Source: Auanema rhodensis
Lineage: Eukaryota > Nematoda > Chromadorea > Rhabditida > Rhabditidae
Reading direction: 5' to 3'
DNA length: 64,000 bases
Assembly (NCBI GenBank): GCA_964057225.1
Contig: OZ059900.1
Span: 18,491,638 to 18,555,637, forward strand
A model generated the notes under the pieces. That model saw only the letters and a program-made list of their open reading frames with translations. It did not search any database and was not told the DNA's origin. A program made the position numbers and the translations under genes. Shown piece by piece: positions 50,630 through 63,500 of this stretch; position 1 is the first letter of the stretch; every line of letters starts with the position of its first letter.

Positions 50630-53390
50630 ACCTAGCTCAAAATTGTTCGTACAACGTCTAGTTCCACTTTCACGACAGAAAAACAAGGGTTAGAAAATTA
50701 AGGAAATTAGCATATTCTGAGGGCACGCCCCTTATGGCTAATATTGATTAAATCGATTTTTGTTCATATGAGTCGTCAAATGCAACGAATTTCAGCGTGT
50801 AACATACTAAAATGAAGCATTTTACATGCTGAACACTAGAAAAATACAAAAACACAGTATTTCCCATGAGAAATATTTTATTATGCTGGAAAACCAGTTT
50901 TTGGAAATTTCGCTGTAAACAAGGTTTTGACTTACGATTTCATGTGTTCAAACTCATGCAATGTCAATGAAACCTAGCTCAAAATTGTTCGTACAACGTC
51001 TAGTTCCACTTTCACGACAAAAAAACAGGGGTTAGAAAATTAAGGAAATTAGCATATTCTGAGGGCACGCCCCTTATGGCTAATATTGATTAAATCGATT
51101 TTTGTTCATATGAGTCGTCAAATGCAACGAATTTCAGCGTGTTACATACTAAAATGAAGCATTTTACATGCTGAACACTAGAAAAATACAAAAACACAGT
51201 ATTTCCCATGAGAAATATTTTATTATGCTGGAAAACCAGTTTTTGGAAATTTCGCTGTAAACAAGGTTTTGACTTACGATTTCATGTGTTCAAACTCATG
51301 CAATGTCAATGAAACCTAGCTCAAAATTGTTCGTACAACGTCTAGTTCCACTTTCACGACAAAAAAACAAGGGTTAGAAAATTAAGGAAATTAGCATATT
51401 CTGAGGGCACGCCCCTTATGGCTAATATTGATTAAATCGATTTTTGTTCATATGAGTCGTCAAATGCAACGAATTTCAGCGTGTTACATACTAAAATGAA
51501 GCATTTTACATGCTGAACACTAGAAAAATACAAAAACACAGTATTTCCCATGAGAAATATTTTATTATGCTGGAAAACCAGTTTTTGGAAATTTCGCTGT
51601 AAACAAGGTTTTGACTTACGATTTCATGTGTTCAAACTCATGCAATGTCAATGAAACCTAGCTCAAAATTGTTCGTACAACGTCTAGTTCCACTTTCACG
51701 ACAAAAAAACAGGGGTTAGAAAACTAAGGAAATTAGCATATTCTGAGGGCACGCCCCTTATGGCTAATATTGATTAAATCGATTTTTGTTCATATGAGTC
51801 GTCAAATGCAACGAATTTCAGCGTGTTACATACTAAATAGAAGCATTTTACATGCTGAACACTAGAAAAATACAAAAACACAGTATTTCCCATGAGAAAT
51901 ATTTTATTATGCTGGAAAACCAGTTTTTGGAAATTTCGCTGTAAACAAGGTTTTGACTTACGATTTCATGTGTTCAAACTCATGCAATGTCAATGAAACC
52001 TAGCTCAAAATTGTTCGTACAACGTCTAGTTCCACTTTCACGACAAAAAAACAGGGGTTAGAAAATTAAGGAAATTAGCATATTCTGAGGGCACGCCCCT
52101 TATGGCTAATATTGATTAAATCGATTTTTGTTCATATGAGTCGTCAAATGCAACGAATTTCAGCGTGTTACATACTAAAATGAAGCATTTTACATGCTGA
52201 ACACTAGAAAAATACAAAAACACAGTATTTCCCATGAGAAATATTTTATTATGCTGGAAAACCAGTTTTTGGAAATTTCGCTGTAAACAAGGTTTTGACT
52301 TACGATTTCATGTGTTCAAACTCATGCAATGTCAATGAAACCTAGCTCAAAATTGTTCGTACAACGTCTAGTTCCACTTTCACGACAAAAAAACAAGGGT
52401 TAGAAAATTAAGGAAATTAGCATATTCTGAGGGCACGCCCCTTATGGCTAATATTGATTAAATCGATTTTTGTTCATATGAGTCGTCAAATGCAACGAAT
52501 TTCAGCGTGTTACATACTAAAATGAAGCATTTTACATGCTGAACACTAGAAAAATACAAAAACACAGTATTTCCCATGAGAAATATTTTATTATGCTGGA
52601 AAACCAGTTTTTGGAAATTTCGCTGTAAACAAGGTTTTGACTTACGATTTCATGTGTTCAAACTCATGCAATGTCAATGAAACCTAGCTCAAAATTGTTC
52701 GTACAACGTCTAGTTCCACTTTCACGACAGAAAAACAAGGGTTAGAAAATTAAGGAAATTAGCATATTCTGAGGGCACGCCCCTTATGGCTAATATTGAT
52801 TAAATCGATTTTTGTTCATATGAGTCGTCAAATGCAACGAATTTCAGCGTGTAACATACTAAAATGAAGCATTTTACATGCTGAACACTAGAAAAATACA
52901 AAAACACAGTATTTCCCATGAGAAATATTTTATTATGCTGGAAAACCAGTTTTTGGAAATTTCGCTGTAAACAAGATTTTGACTTACGATTTCATGTGTT
53001 CAAACTCATGCAATGTCAATGAAACCTAGCTCAAAATTGTTCGTACAACGTCTAGTTCCACTTTCACGACAAAAAAACAGGGGTTAGAAAACTAAGGAAA
53101 TTAGCATATTCTGAGGGCACGCCCCTTATGGCTAATATTGATTAAATCGATTTTTGTTCATATGAGTCGTCAAATGCAACGAATTTCAGCGTGTTACATA
53201 CTAAATAGAAGCATTTTACATGCTGAACACTAGAAAAATACAAAAACACAGTATTTCCCATGAGAAATATTTTATTATGCTGGAAAACCAGTTTTTGGAA
53301 ATTTCGCTGTAAACAAGGTTTTGACTTACGATTTCATGTGTTCAAACTCATGCAATGTCAATGAAACCTAGCTCAAAATTGTTCGTACAA
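50630..53390. repeat. Interleaved 6-monomer and 4-monomer repeats
   Basis: Two rare changes in one monomer, an A-to-G inside the A-tract (50678) and T171A ('gtgtaacata', 50801), recur together exactly 2,052 bp (six monomers) later at 52730 and 52853. The variant 'tactaaatag' with T69C occurs at 51831 and 53199, 1,368 bp (four monomers) apart. Monomer order from 50630 is: A-to-G copy, plain, G57A, 'ctaaatag', plain, G57A, A-to-G copy, 'ctaaatag', G57A. This fits overlapping unequal exchanges. All monomers here are 342 bp. Confidence 0.8.
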
Positions 53391-54733
53391 CGTCTAGTTC
53401 CACTTTCACGACAAAAAAACAAGGGTTAGAAAATTAAGGAAATTAGCATATTCTGAGGGCACGCCCCTTATGGCTAATATTGATTAAATCGATTTTTGTT
53501 CATATGAGTCGTCAAATGCAACGAATTTCAGCGTGTTACATACTAAAATGAAGCATTTTACATGCTGAACACTAGAAAAATACAAAAACACAGTATTTCC
53601 CATGAGAAATATTTTATTATGCTGGAAAACCAGTTTTTGGAAATTTCGCTGTAAACAAGGTTTTGACTTACGATTTCATGTGTTCAAACTCATGCAATGT
53701 CAATGAAACCTAGCTCAAAATTGTTCGTACAACGTCTAGTTCCACTTTCACGACAAAAAAACAGGGGTTAGAAAATTAAGGAAATTAGCATATTCTGAGG
53801 GCACGCCCCTTATGGCTAATATTGATTAAATCGATTTTTGTTCATATGAGTCGTCAAATGCAACGAATTTCAGCGTGTTACATACTAAAATGAAGCATTT
53901 TACATGCTGAACACTAGAAAAATACAAAAACACAGTATTTCCCATGAGAAATATTTTATTATGCTGGAAAACCAGTTTTTGGAAATTTCGCTGTAAACAA
54001 GGTTTTGACTTACGATTTCATGTGTTCAAACTCATGCAATGTCAATGAAACCTAGCTCAAAATTGTTCGTACAACGTCTAGTTCCACTTTCACGACAAAA
54101 AAACAAGGGTTAGAAAATTAAGGAAATTAGCATATTCTGAGGGCACGCCCCTTATGGCTAATATTGATTAAATCGATTTTTGTTCATATGAGTCGTCAAA
54201 TGCAACGAATTTCAGCGTGTTACATACTAAAATGAAGCATTTTACATGCTGAACACTAGAAAAATACAAAAACACAGTATTTCCCATGAGAAATATTTTA
54301 TTATGCTGGAAAACCAGTTTTTGGAAATTTCGCTGTAAACAAGGTTTTGACTTACGATTTCATGTGTTCAAACTCATGCAATGTCAATGAAACCTAGCTC
54401 AAAATTGTTCGTACAACGTCTAGTTCCACTTTCACGACAAAAAAACAGGGGTTAGAAAATTAAGGAAATTAGCATATTCTGAGGGCACGCCCCTTATGGC
54501 TAATATTGATTAAATCGATTTTTGTTCATATGAGTCGTCAAATGCAACGAATTTCAGCGTGTTACATACTAAAATGAAGCATTTTACATGCTGAACACTA
54601 GAAAAATACAAAAACACAGTATTTCCCATGAGAAATATTTTATTATGCTGGAAAACCAGTTTTTGGAAATTTCGCTGTAAACAAGGTTTTGACTTACGAT
54701 TTCATGTGTTCAAACTCATGCAATGTCAATGAA

Positions 54734-56439
54734 ACCTAGCTCAAAATTGTTCGTACAACGTCTAGTTCCACTTTCACGACAAAAAATAAGGGTTAGAAAA
54801 TTAAGGAAATTAGCATATTCTGAGGGCACGCCCCTTATGGCTAATATTGATTAAATCGATTTTTGTTCATATGAGTCGTCAAATGCAACGAATTTCAGCG
54901 TGTTACATACTAAAATGAAGCATTTTACATGCTGAACACTAGAAAAATACAAAAACACAGTATTTCCCATGAGAAATATTTTATTATGCTGGAAAACCAG
55001 TTTTTGGAAATTTCGCTGTAAACAAGGTTTTGACTTACGATTTCATGTGTTCAAACTCATGCAATGTCAATGAAACCTAGCTCAAAATTGTTCGTACAAC
55101 GTCTAGTTCCACTTTCACGACAAAAAACAAGGGTTAGAAAATTAAGGAAATTAGCATATTCTGAGGGCACGCCCCTTATGGCTAATATTGATTAAATCGA
55201 TTTTTGTTCATATGAGTCGTCAAATGCAACGAATTTCAGCGTGTTACATACTAAAATGAAGCATTTTACATGCTGAACACTAGAAAAATACAAAAACACA
55301 GTATTTCCTATGAGAAATATTTTATTATGCTGGAAAACCAGTTTTTGGAAATTTCGCTGTAAACAAGGTTTTGACTTACGATTTCATGTGTTCAAACTCA
55401 TGCAATGTCAATGAAACCTAGCTCAAAATTGTTCGTACAACGTCTAGTTCCACTTTCACGACAAAAAAACAGGGGTTAGAAAATTAAGGAAATTAGCATA
55501 TTCTGAGGGCACGCCCCTTATGGCTAATATTGATTAAATCGATTTTTGTTCATATGAGTCGTCAAATGCAACGAATTTCAGCGTGTTACATACTAAAATG
55601 AAGCATTTTACATGCTGAACACTAGAAAAATACAAAAACACAGTATTTCCCATGAGAAATATTTTATTATGCTGGAAAACCAGTTTTTGGAAATTTCACT
55701 GTAAACAAGGTTTTGACTTACGATTTCATGTGTTCAAACTCATGCAATGTCAATGAAACCTAGCTCAAAATTGTTCGTACAACGTCTAGTTCCACTTTCA
55801 CGACAAAAAATAAGGGTTAGAAAATTAAGGAAATTAGCATATTCTGAGGGCACGCCCCTTATGGCTAATATTGATTAAATCGATTTTTGTTCATATGAGT
55901 CGTCAAATGCAACGAATTTCAGCGTGTTACATACTAAAATGAAGCATTTTACATGCTGAACACTAGAAAAATACAAAAACACAGTATTTCCCATGAGAAA
56001 TATTTTATTATGCTGGAAAACCAGTTTTTGGAAATTTCGCTGTAAACAAGGTTTTGACTTACGATTTCATGTGTTCAAACTCATGCAATGTCAATGAAAC
56101 CTAGCTCAAAATTGTTCGTACAACGTCTAGTTCCACTTTCACGACAAAAAACAAGGGTTAGAAAATTAAGGAAATTAGCATATTCTGAGGGCACGCCCCT
56201 TATGGCTAATATTGATTAAATCGATTTTTGTTCATATGAGTCGTCAAATGCAACGAATTTCAGCGTGTTACATACTAAAATGAAGCATTTTACATGCTGA
56301 ACACTAGAAAAATACAAAAACACAGTATTTCCTATGAGAAATATTTTATTATGCTGGAAAACCAGTTTTTGGAAATTTCGCTGTAAACAAGGTTTTGACT
56401 TACGATTTCATGTGTTCAAACTCATGCAATGTCAATGAA
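54734..56439. repeat. Three-monomer (1,024-bp) duplication with 6-A monomers
   Basis: Monomer 54734-55074 has six A followed by 'taaggg'; 55075-55415 has six A, 'caaggg' and 'cctatgag'; 55416-55757 is a plain 342-bp monomer with a private 'tttcactgt'. The first two types then repeat at 55758-56098 and 56099-56439, offset 1,024 bp (341+341+342). These four are the first monomers in the window shorter than 342 bp. The 53391-54733 stretch just upstream consists of plain and G57A monomers without special markers. Confidence 0.85.
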
Positions 56440-59400
56440 ACCTAGCTCAAAATTGTTCGTACAACGTCTAGTTCCACTTTCACGACAAAAAAACAGGGGT
56501 TAGAAAACTAAGGAAATTAGCATATTCTGAGGGCACGCCCCTTATGGCTAATATTGATTAAATCGATTTTTGTTCATATGAGTCGTCAAATGCAACGAAT
56601 TTCAGCGTGTTACATACTAAAATGAAGCATCTTACATGCTGAACACTAGAAAAATACAAAAACACAGTATTTCCCATGAGAAATATTTTATTATGCTGGA
56701 AAACCAGTTTTTGGAAATTTCGCTGTAAACAAGGTTTTGACTTACGATTTCATGTGTTCAAACTCATGTAATGTCAATGAAACCTAGCTCAAAATTGTTC
56801 GTACAACGTCTAGTTCCACTTTCACGACAAAAAAACAGGGGTTAGAAAATTAAGGAAATTAGCATATTCTGAGGGCACGCCCCTTATGGCTAATATTGAT
56901 TAAATCGATTTTTGTTCATATGAGTCGTCAAATGCAACGAATTTCAGCGTGTTACATACTAAAATGAAGCATTTTACATGCTGAACACTAGAAAAATACA
57001 AAAACACAGTATTTCCCATGAGAAATATTTTATTATGCTGGAAAACCAGTTTTTGGAAATTTCGCTGTAAACAAGGTTTTGACTTACGATTTCATGTGTT
57101 CAAACTCATGTAATGTCAATGAAACCTAGCTCAAAATTGTTCGTACAACGTCTAGTTCCACTTTCACGACAAAAAAACAGGGGTTAGAAAATTAAGGAAA
57201 TTAGCATATTCTGAGGGCACGCCCCTTATGGCTAATATTGATTAAATCGATTTTTGTTCATATGAGTCGTCAAATGCAACGAATTTCAGCGTGTTACATA
57301 CTAAAATGAAGCATTTTACATGCTAAACACTAGAAAAATACAAAAACACAGTATTTCCCATGAGAAATATTTTATTATGCTGGAAAACCAGTTTTTGGAA
57401 ATTTCGCTGTAAACAAGGTTTTGACTTACGATTTCATGTGTTCAAACTCATGCAATGTCAATGAAACCTAGCTCAAAATTGTTCGTACAACGTCTAGTTC
57501 CACTTTCACGACAAAAAAACAGGGGTTAGAAAATTAAGGAAATTAGCATATTCTGAGGGCACGCCCCTTATGGCTAATATTGATTAAATCGATTTTTGTT
57601 CATATGAGTCGTCAAATGCAACGAATTTCAGCGTGTTACATACTAAAATGAAGCATTTTACATGCTGAACACTAGAAGAATACAAAAACACAGTATTTCC
57701 CATGAGAAATATTTTATTATGCTGGAAAACCAGTTTTTGGAAATTTCGCTGTAAACAAGGTTTTGACTTACGATTTCATGTGTTCAAACTCATGCAATGT
57801 CAATGAAACCTAGCTCAAAACTGTTCGTACAACGTCTAGTTCCACTTTCACGACAAAAAAACAGGGGTTAGAAAACTAAGGAAATTAGCATATTCTGAGG
57901 GCACGCCCCTTATGGCTAATATTGATTAAATCGATTTTTGTTCATATGAGTCGTCAAATGCAACGAATTTCAGCGTGTTACATACTAAATAGAAGCATTT
58001 CACATGCTGAACACTAGAAAAATACAAAAACACAGTATTTCCCATGAGAAATATTTTATTATGCTGGAAAACCAGTTTTTGGAAATTTCGCTGTAAACAA
58101 GGTTTTGACTTACGATTTCATGTGTTCAAACTCATGCAATGTCAATGAAACCTAGCTCAAAATTGTTCGTACAACGTCTAGTTCCACTTTCACGACAAAA
58201 AAACAGGGGTTAGAAAATTAAGGAAATTAGCATATTCTGAGGGCACGCCCCTTATGGCTAATATTGATTAAATCGATTTTTGTTCATATGAGTCGTCAAA
58301 TGCAACGAATTCCAGCGTGTTACATACTAAAATGAAGCATTTTACATGCTGAACACTAGAAAAATACAAAAACACAGTATTTCCCATGAGAAATATTTTA
58401 TTATGCTGGAAAACCAGTTTTTGGAAATTTCGCTGTAAACAAGGTTTTGACTTACGATTTCATGTGTTCAAACTCATGCAATGTCAATGAAACCTAGCTC
58501 AAAATTGTTCGTACAACGTCTAGTTCCACTTTCACGACAAAAAAACAGGGGTTAGAAAATTAAGGAAATTAGCATATTCTGAGGGCACGCCCCTTATGGC
58601 TAATATTGATTAAATCGATTTTTGTTCATATGAGTCGTCAAATGCAACGAATTTCAGCGTGTTACATACTAAAATGAAGCATTTTACATGCTGAACACTA
58701 GAAGAATACAAAAACACAGTATTTCCCATGAGAAATATTTTATTATGCTGGAAAACCAGTTTTTGGAAATTTCGCTGTAAACAAGGTTTTGACTTACGAT
58801 TTCATGTGTTCAAACTCATGCAATGTCAATGAAACCTAGCTCAAAATTGTTCGTACAACGTCTAGTTCCACTTTCACGACAAAAAACAAGGGTTAGAAAA
58901 TTAAGGAAATTAGCATATTCTGAGGGCACGCCCCTTATGGCTAATATTGATTAAATCGATTTTTGTTCATATGAGTCGTCAAATGCAACGAATTTCAGCG
59001 TGTTACATACTAAAATGAAGCATTTTACATGCTGAACACTAGAAAAATACAAAAACACAGTATTTCCTATGAGAAATATTTTATTATGCTGGAAAACCAG
59101 TTTTTGGAAATTTCGCTGTAAACAAGGTTTTGACTTACGATTTCATGTGTTCAAACTCATGCAATGTCAATGAAACCTAGCTCAAAACTGTTCGTACAAC
59201 GTCTAGTTCCACTTTCACGACAAAAAAACAGGGGTTAGAAAACTAAGGAAATTAGCATATTCTGAGGGCACGCCCCTTATGGCTAATATTGATTAAATCG
59301 ATTTTTGTTCATATGAGTCGTCAAATGCAACGAATTTCAGCGTGTTACATACTAAATAGAAGCATTTCACATGCTGAACACTAGAAAAATACAAAAACAC

Positions 59401-59516
59401 AGTATTTCCCATGAGAAATATTTTATTATGCTGGAAAACCAGTTTTTGGAAATTTCGCTGTAAACAAGGTTTTGACTTACGATTTCATGTGTTCAAACTC
59501 ATGCAATGTCAATGAA
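56440..59516. repeat. Irregular precursor of the 4-monomer HOR
   Basis: The variant monomers that later form the clean 4-monomer unit are present here in an irregular order. 56440 carries T69C with 'catcttacatg' and 'catgtaatg'; 56782 carries 'catgtaatg'; 57124 carries 'gctaaacac'; 57466 carries 'agaagaatac'; 57808 carries 'aaaactgttc', T69C and 'ctaaatagaagc' with 'catttcacatg'. Then 58150 carries 'aattccagcg', 58492 'agaagaatac', 58834 six A with 'cctatgag', and 59175 the 'aaaactgttc' type. The first pass lacks the 6-A monomer; the second has all but the 'gctaaacac' type. Marker 'aaaactgttc' recurs 1,367 bp apart (57817-59184). Confidence 0.75.
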
Positions 59517-60542
59517 ACCTAGCTCAAAATTGTTCGTACAACGTCTAGTTCCACTTTCACGACAAAAAAACAGGGGTTACAAAATTAAGGAAATTAGCAT
59601 ATTCTGAGGGCACGCCCCTTATGGCTAATATTGATTAAATCGATTTTTGTTCATATGAGTCGTCAAATGCAACGAATTTCAGCGTGTTACATACTAAAAT
59701 GAAGCATCTTACATGCTGAACACTAGAAAAATACAAAAACACAGTATTTCCCATGAGAAATATTTTATTATGCTGGAAAACCAGTTTTTGGAAATTTCGC
59801 TGTAAACAAGGTTTTGACTTACGATTTCATGTGTTCAAACTCATGTAATGTCAATGAAACCTAGCTCAAAATTGTTCGTACAACGTCTAGTTCCACTTTC
59901 ACGACAAAAAAACAGGGGTTAGAAAATTAAGGAAATTAGCATATTCTGAGGGCACGCCCCTTATGGCTAATATTGATTAAATCGATTTTTGTTCATATGA
60001 GTCGTCAAATGCAACGAATTTCAGCGTGTTACATACTAAAATGAAGCATTTTACATGCTGAACACTAGAAAAATACAAAAACACAGTATTTCCCATGAGA
60101 AATATTTTATTATGCTGGAAAACCAGTTTTTGGAAATTTCGCTGTAAACAAGGTTTTGACTTACGATTTCATGTGTTCAAACTCATGCAATGTCAATGAA
60201 ACCTAGCTCAAAATTGTTCGTACAACGTCTAGTTCCACTTTCACGACAAAAAAACAGGGGTTACAAAATTAAGGAAATTAGCATATTCTGAGGGCACGCC
60301 CCTTATGGCTAATATTGATTAAATCGATTTTTGTTCATATGAGTCGTCAAATGCAACGAATTTCAGCGTGTTACATACTAAAATGAAGCATCTTACATGC
60401 TGAACACTAGAAAAATACAAAAACACAGTATTTCCCATGAGAAATATTTTATTATGCTGGAAAACCAGTTTTTGGAAATTTCGCTGTAAACAAGGTTTTG
60501 ACTTACGATTTCATGTGTTCAAACTCATGTAATGTCAATGAA
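59517..60542. repeat. Two-monomer (684-bp) duplication marked by 'ggttacaaaa'
   Basis: Monomers 59517-59858 and 60201-60542 share three linked changes: G64C ('ggggttacaa'), 'catcttacatg' and 'catgtaatg'. They are exactly 684 bp apart, with a plain monomer (59859-60200) between them. The last two changes also occur together at 56440, but there with T69C and without G64C, so G64C arose later or was separated by exchange. Confidence 0.8.
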
Positions 60543-63500
60543 ACCTAGCTCAAAATTGTTCGTACAACGTCTAGTTCCACTTTCACGACAAAAAAACAGG
60601 GGTTAGAAAATTAAGGAAATTAGCATATTCTGAGGGCACGCCCCTTATGGCTAATATTGATTAAATCGATTTTTGTTCATATGAGTCGTCAAATGCAACG
60701 AATTTCAGCGTGTTACATACTAAAATGAAGCATTTTACATGCTAAACACTAGAAAAATACAAAAACACAGTATTTCCCATGAGAAATATTTTATTATGCT
60801 GGAAAACCAGTTTTTGGAAATTTCGCTGTAAACAAGGTTTTGACTTACGATTTCATGTGTTCAAACTCATGCAATGTCAATGAAACCTAGCTCAAAATTG
60901 TTCGTACAACGTCTAGTTCCACTTTCACGACAAAAAAACAGGGGTTAGAAAATTAAGGAAATTAGCATATTCTGAGGGCACGCCCCTTATGGCTAATATT
61001 GATTAAATCGATTTTTGTTCATATGAGTCGTCAAATGCAACGAATTTCAGCGTGTTACATACTAAAATGAAGCATTTTACATGCTGAACACTAGAAGAAT
61101 ACAAAAACACAGTATTTCCCATGAGAAATATTTTATTATGCTGGAAAACCAGTTTTTGGAAATTTCGCTGTAAACAAGGTTTTGACTTACGATTTCATGT
61201 GTTCAAACTCATGCAATGTCAATGAAACCTAGCTCAAAATTGTTCGTACAACGTCTAGTTCCACTTTCACGACAAAAAACAAGGGTTAGAAAATTAAGGA
61301 AATTAGCATATTCTGAGGGCACGCCCCTTATGGCTAATATTGATTAAATCGATTTTTGTTCATATGAGTCGTCAAATGCAACGAATTTCAGCGTGTTACA
61401 TACTAAAATGAAGCATTTTACATGCTGAACACTAGAAAAAAACAAAAACACAGTATTTCCTATGAGAAATATTTTATTATGCTGGAAAACCAGTTTTTGG
61501 AAATTTCGCTGTAAACAAGGTTTTGACTTACGATTTCATGTGTTCAAACTCATGCAATGTCAATGAAACCTAGCTCAAAACTGTTCGTACAACGTCTAGT
61601 TCCACTTTCACGACAAAAAAACAGGGGTTAGAAAACTAAGGAAATTAGCATATTCTGAGGGCACGCCCCTTATGGCTAATATTGATTAAATCGATTTTTG
61701 TTCATATGAGTCGTCAAATGCAACGAATTTCAGCGTGTTACATACTAAATAGAAGCATTTCACATGCTGAACACTAGAAAAATACAAAAACACAGTATTT
61801 CCCATGAGAAATATTTTATTATGCTGGAAAACCAGTTTTTGGAAATTTCGCTGTAAACAAGGTTTTGACTTACGATTTCATGTGTTCAAACTCATGCAAT
61901 GTCAATGAAACCTAGCTCAAAATTGTTCGTACAACGTCTAGTTCCACTTTCACGACAAAAAAACAGGGGTTAGAAAATTAAGGAAATTAGCATATTCTGA
62001 GGGCACGCCCCTTATGGCTAATATTGATTAAATCGATTTTTGTTCATATGAGTCGTCAAATGCAACGAATTTCAGCGTGTTACATACTAAAATGAAGCAT
62101 TTTACATGCTAAACACTAGAAAAATACAAAAACACAGTATTTCCCATGAGAAATATTTTATTATGCTGGAAAACCAGTTTTTGGAAATTTCGCTGTAAAC
62201 AAGGTTTTGACTTACGATTTCATGTGTTCAAACTCATGCAATGTCAATGAAACCTAGCTCAAAATTGTTCGTACAACGTCTAGTTCCACTTTCACGACAA
62301 AAAAACAGGGGTTAGAAAATTAAGGAAATTAGCATATTCTGAGGGCACGCCCCTTATGGCTAATATTGATTAAATCGATTTTTGTTCATATGAGTCGTCA
62401 AATGCAACGAATTTCAGCGTGTTACATACTAAAATGAAGCATTTTACATGCTGAACACTAGAAGAATACAAAAACACAGTATTTCCCATGAGAAATATTT
62501 TATTATGCTGGAAAACCAGTTTTTGGAAATTTCGCTGTAAACAAGGTTTTGACTTACGATTTCATGTGTTCAAACTCATGCAATGTCAATGAAACCTAGC
62601 TCAAAATTGTTCGTACAACGTCTAGTTCCACTTTCACGACAAAAAACAAGGGTTAGAAAATTAAGGAAATTAGCATATTCTGAGGGCACGCCCCTTATGG
62701 CTAATATTGATTAAATCGATTTTTGTTCATATGAGTCGTCAAATGCAACGAATTTCAGCGTGTTACATACTAAAATGAAGCATTTTACATGCTGAACACT
62801 AGAAAAAAACAAAAACACAGTATTTCCTATGAGAAATATTTTATTATGCTGGAAAACCAGTTTTTGGAAATTTCGCTGTAAACAAGGTTTTGACTTACGA
62901 TTTCATGTGTTCAAACTCATGCAATGTCAATGAAACCTAGCTCAAAACTGTTCGTACAACGTCTAGTTCCACTTTCACGACAAAAAAACAGGGGTTAGAA
63001 AACTAAGGAAATTAGCATATTCTGAGGGCACGCCCCTTATGGCTAATATTGATTAAATCGATTTTTGTTCATATGAGTCGTCAAATGCAACGAATTTCAG
63101 CGTGTTACATACTAAATAGAAGCATTTCACATGCTGAACACTAGAAAAATACAAAAACACAGTATTTCCCATGAGAAATATTTTATTATGCTGGAAAACC
63201 AGTTTTTGGAAATTTCGCTGTAAACAAGGTTTTGACTTACGATTTCATGTGTTCAAACTCATGCAATGTCAATGAAACCTAGCTCAAAATTGTTCGTACA
63301 ACGTCTAGTTCCACTTTCACGACAAAAAAACAGGGGTTAGAAAATTAAGGAAATTAGCATATTCTGAGGGCACGCCCCTTATGGCTAATATTGATTAAAT
63401 CGATTTTTGTTCATATGAGTCGTCAAATGCAACGAATTTCAGCGTGTTACATACTAAAATGAAGCATTTTACATGCTGAACACTAGAAAAATACAAAAAC

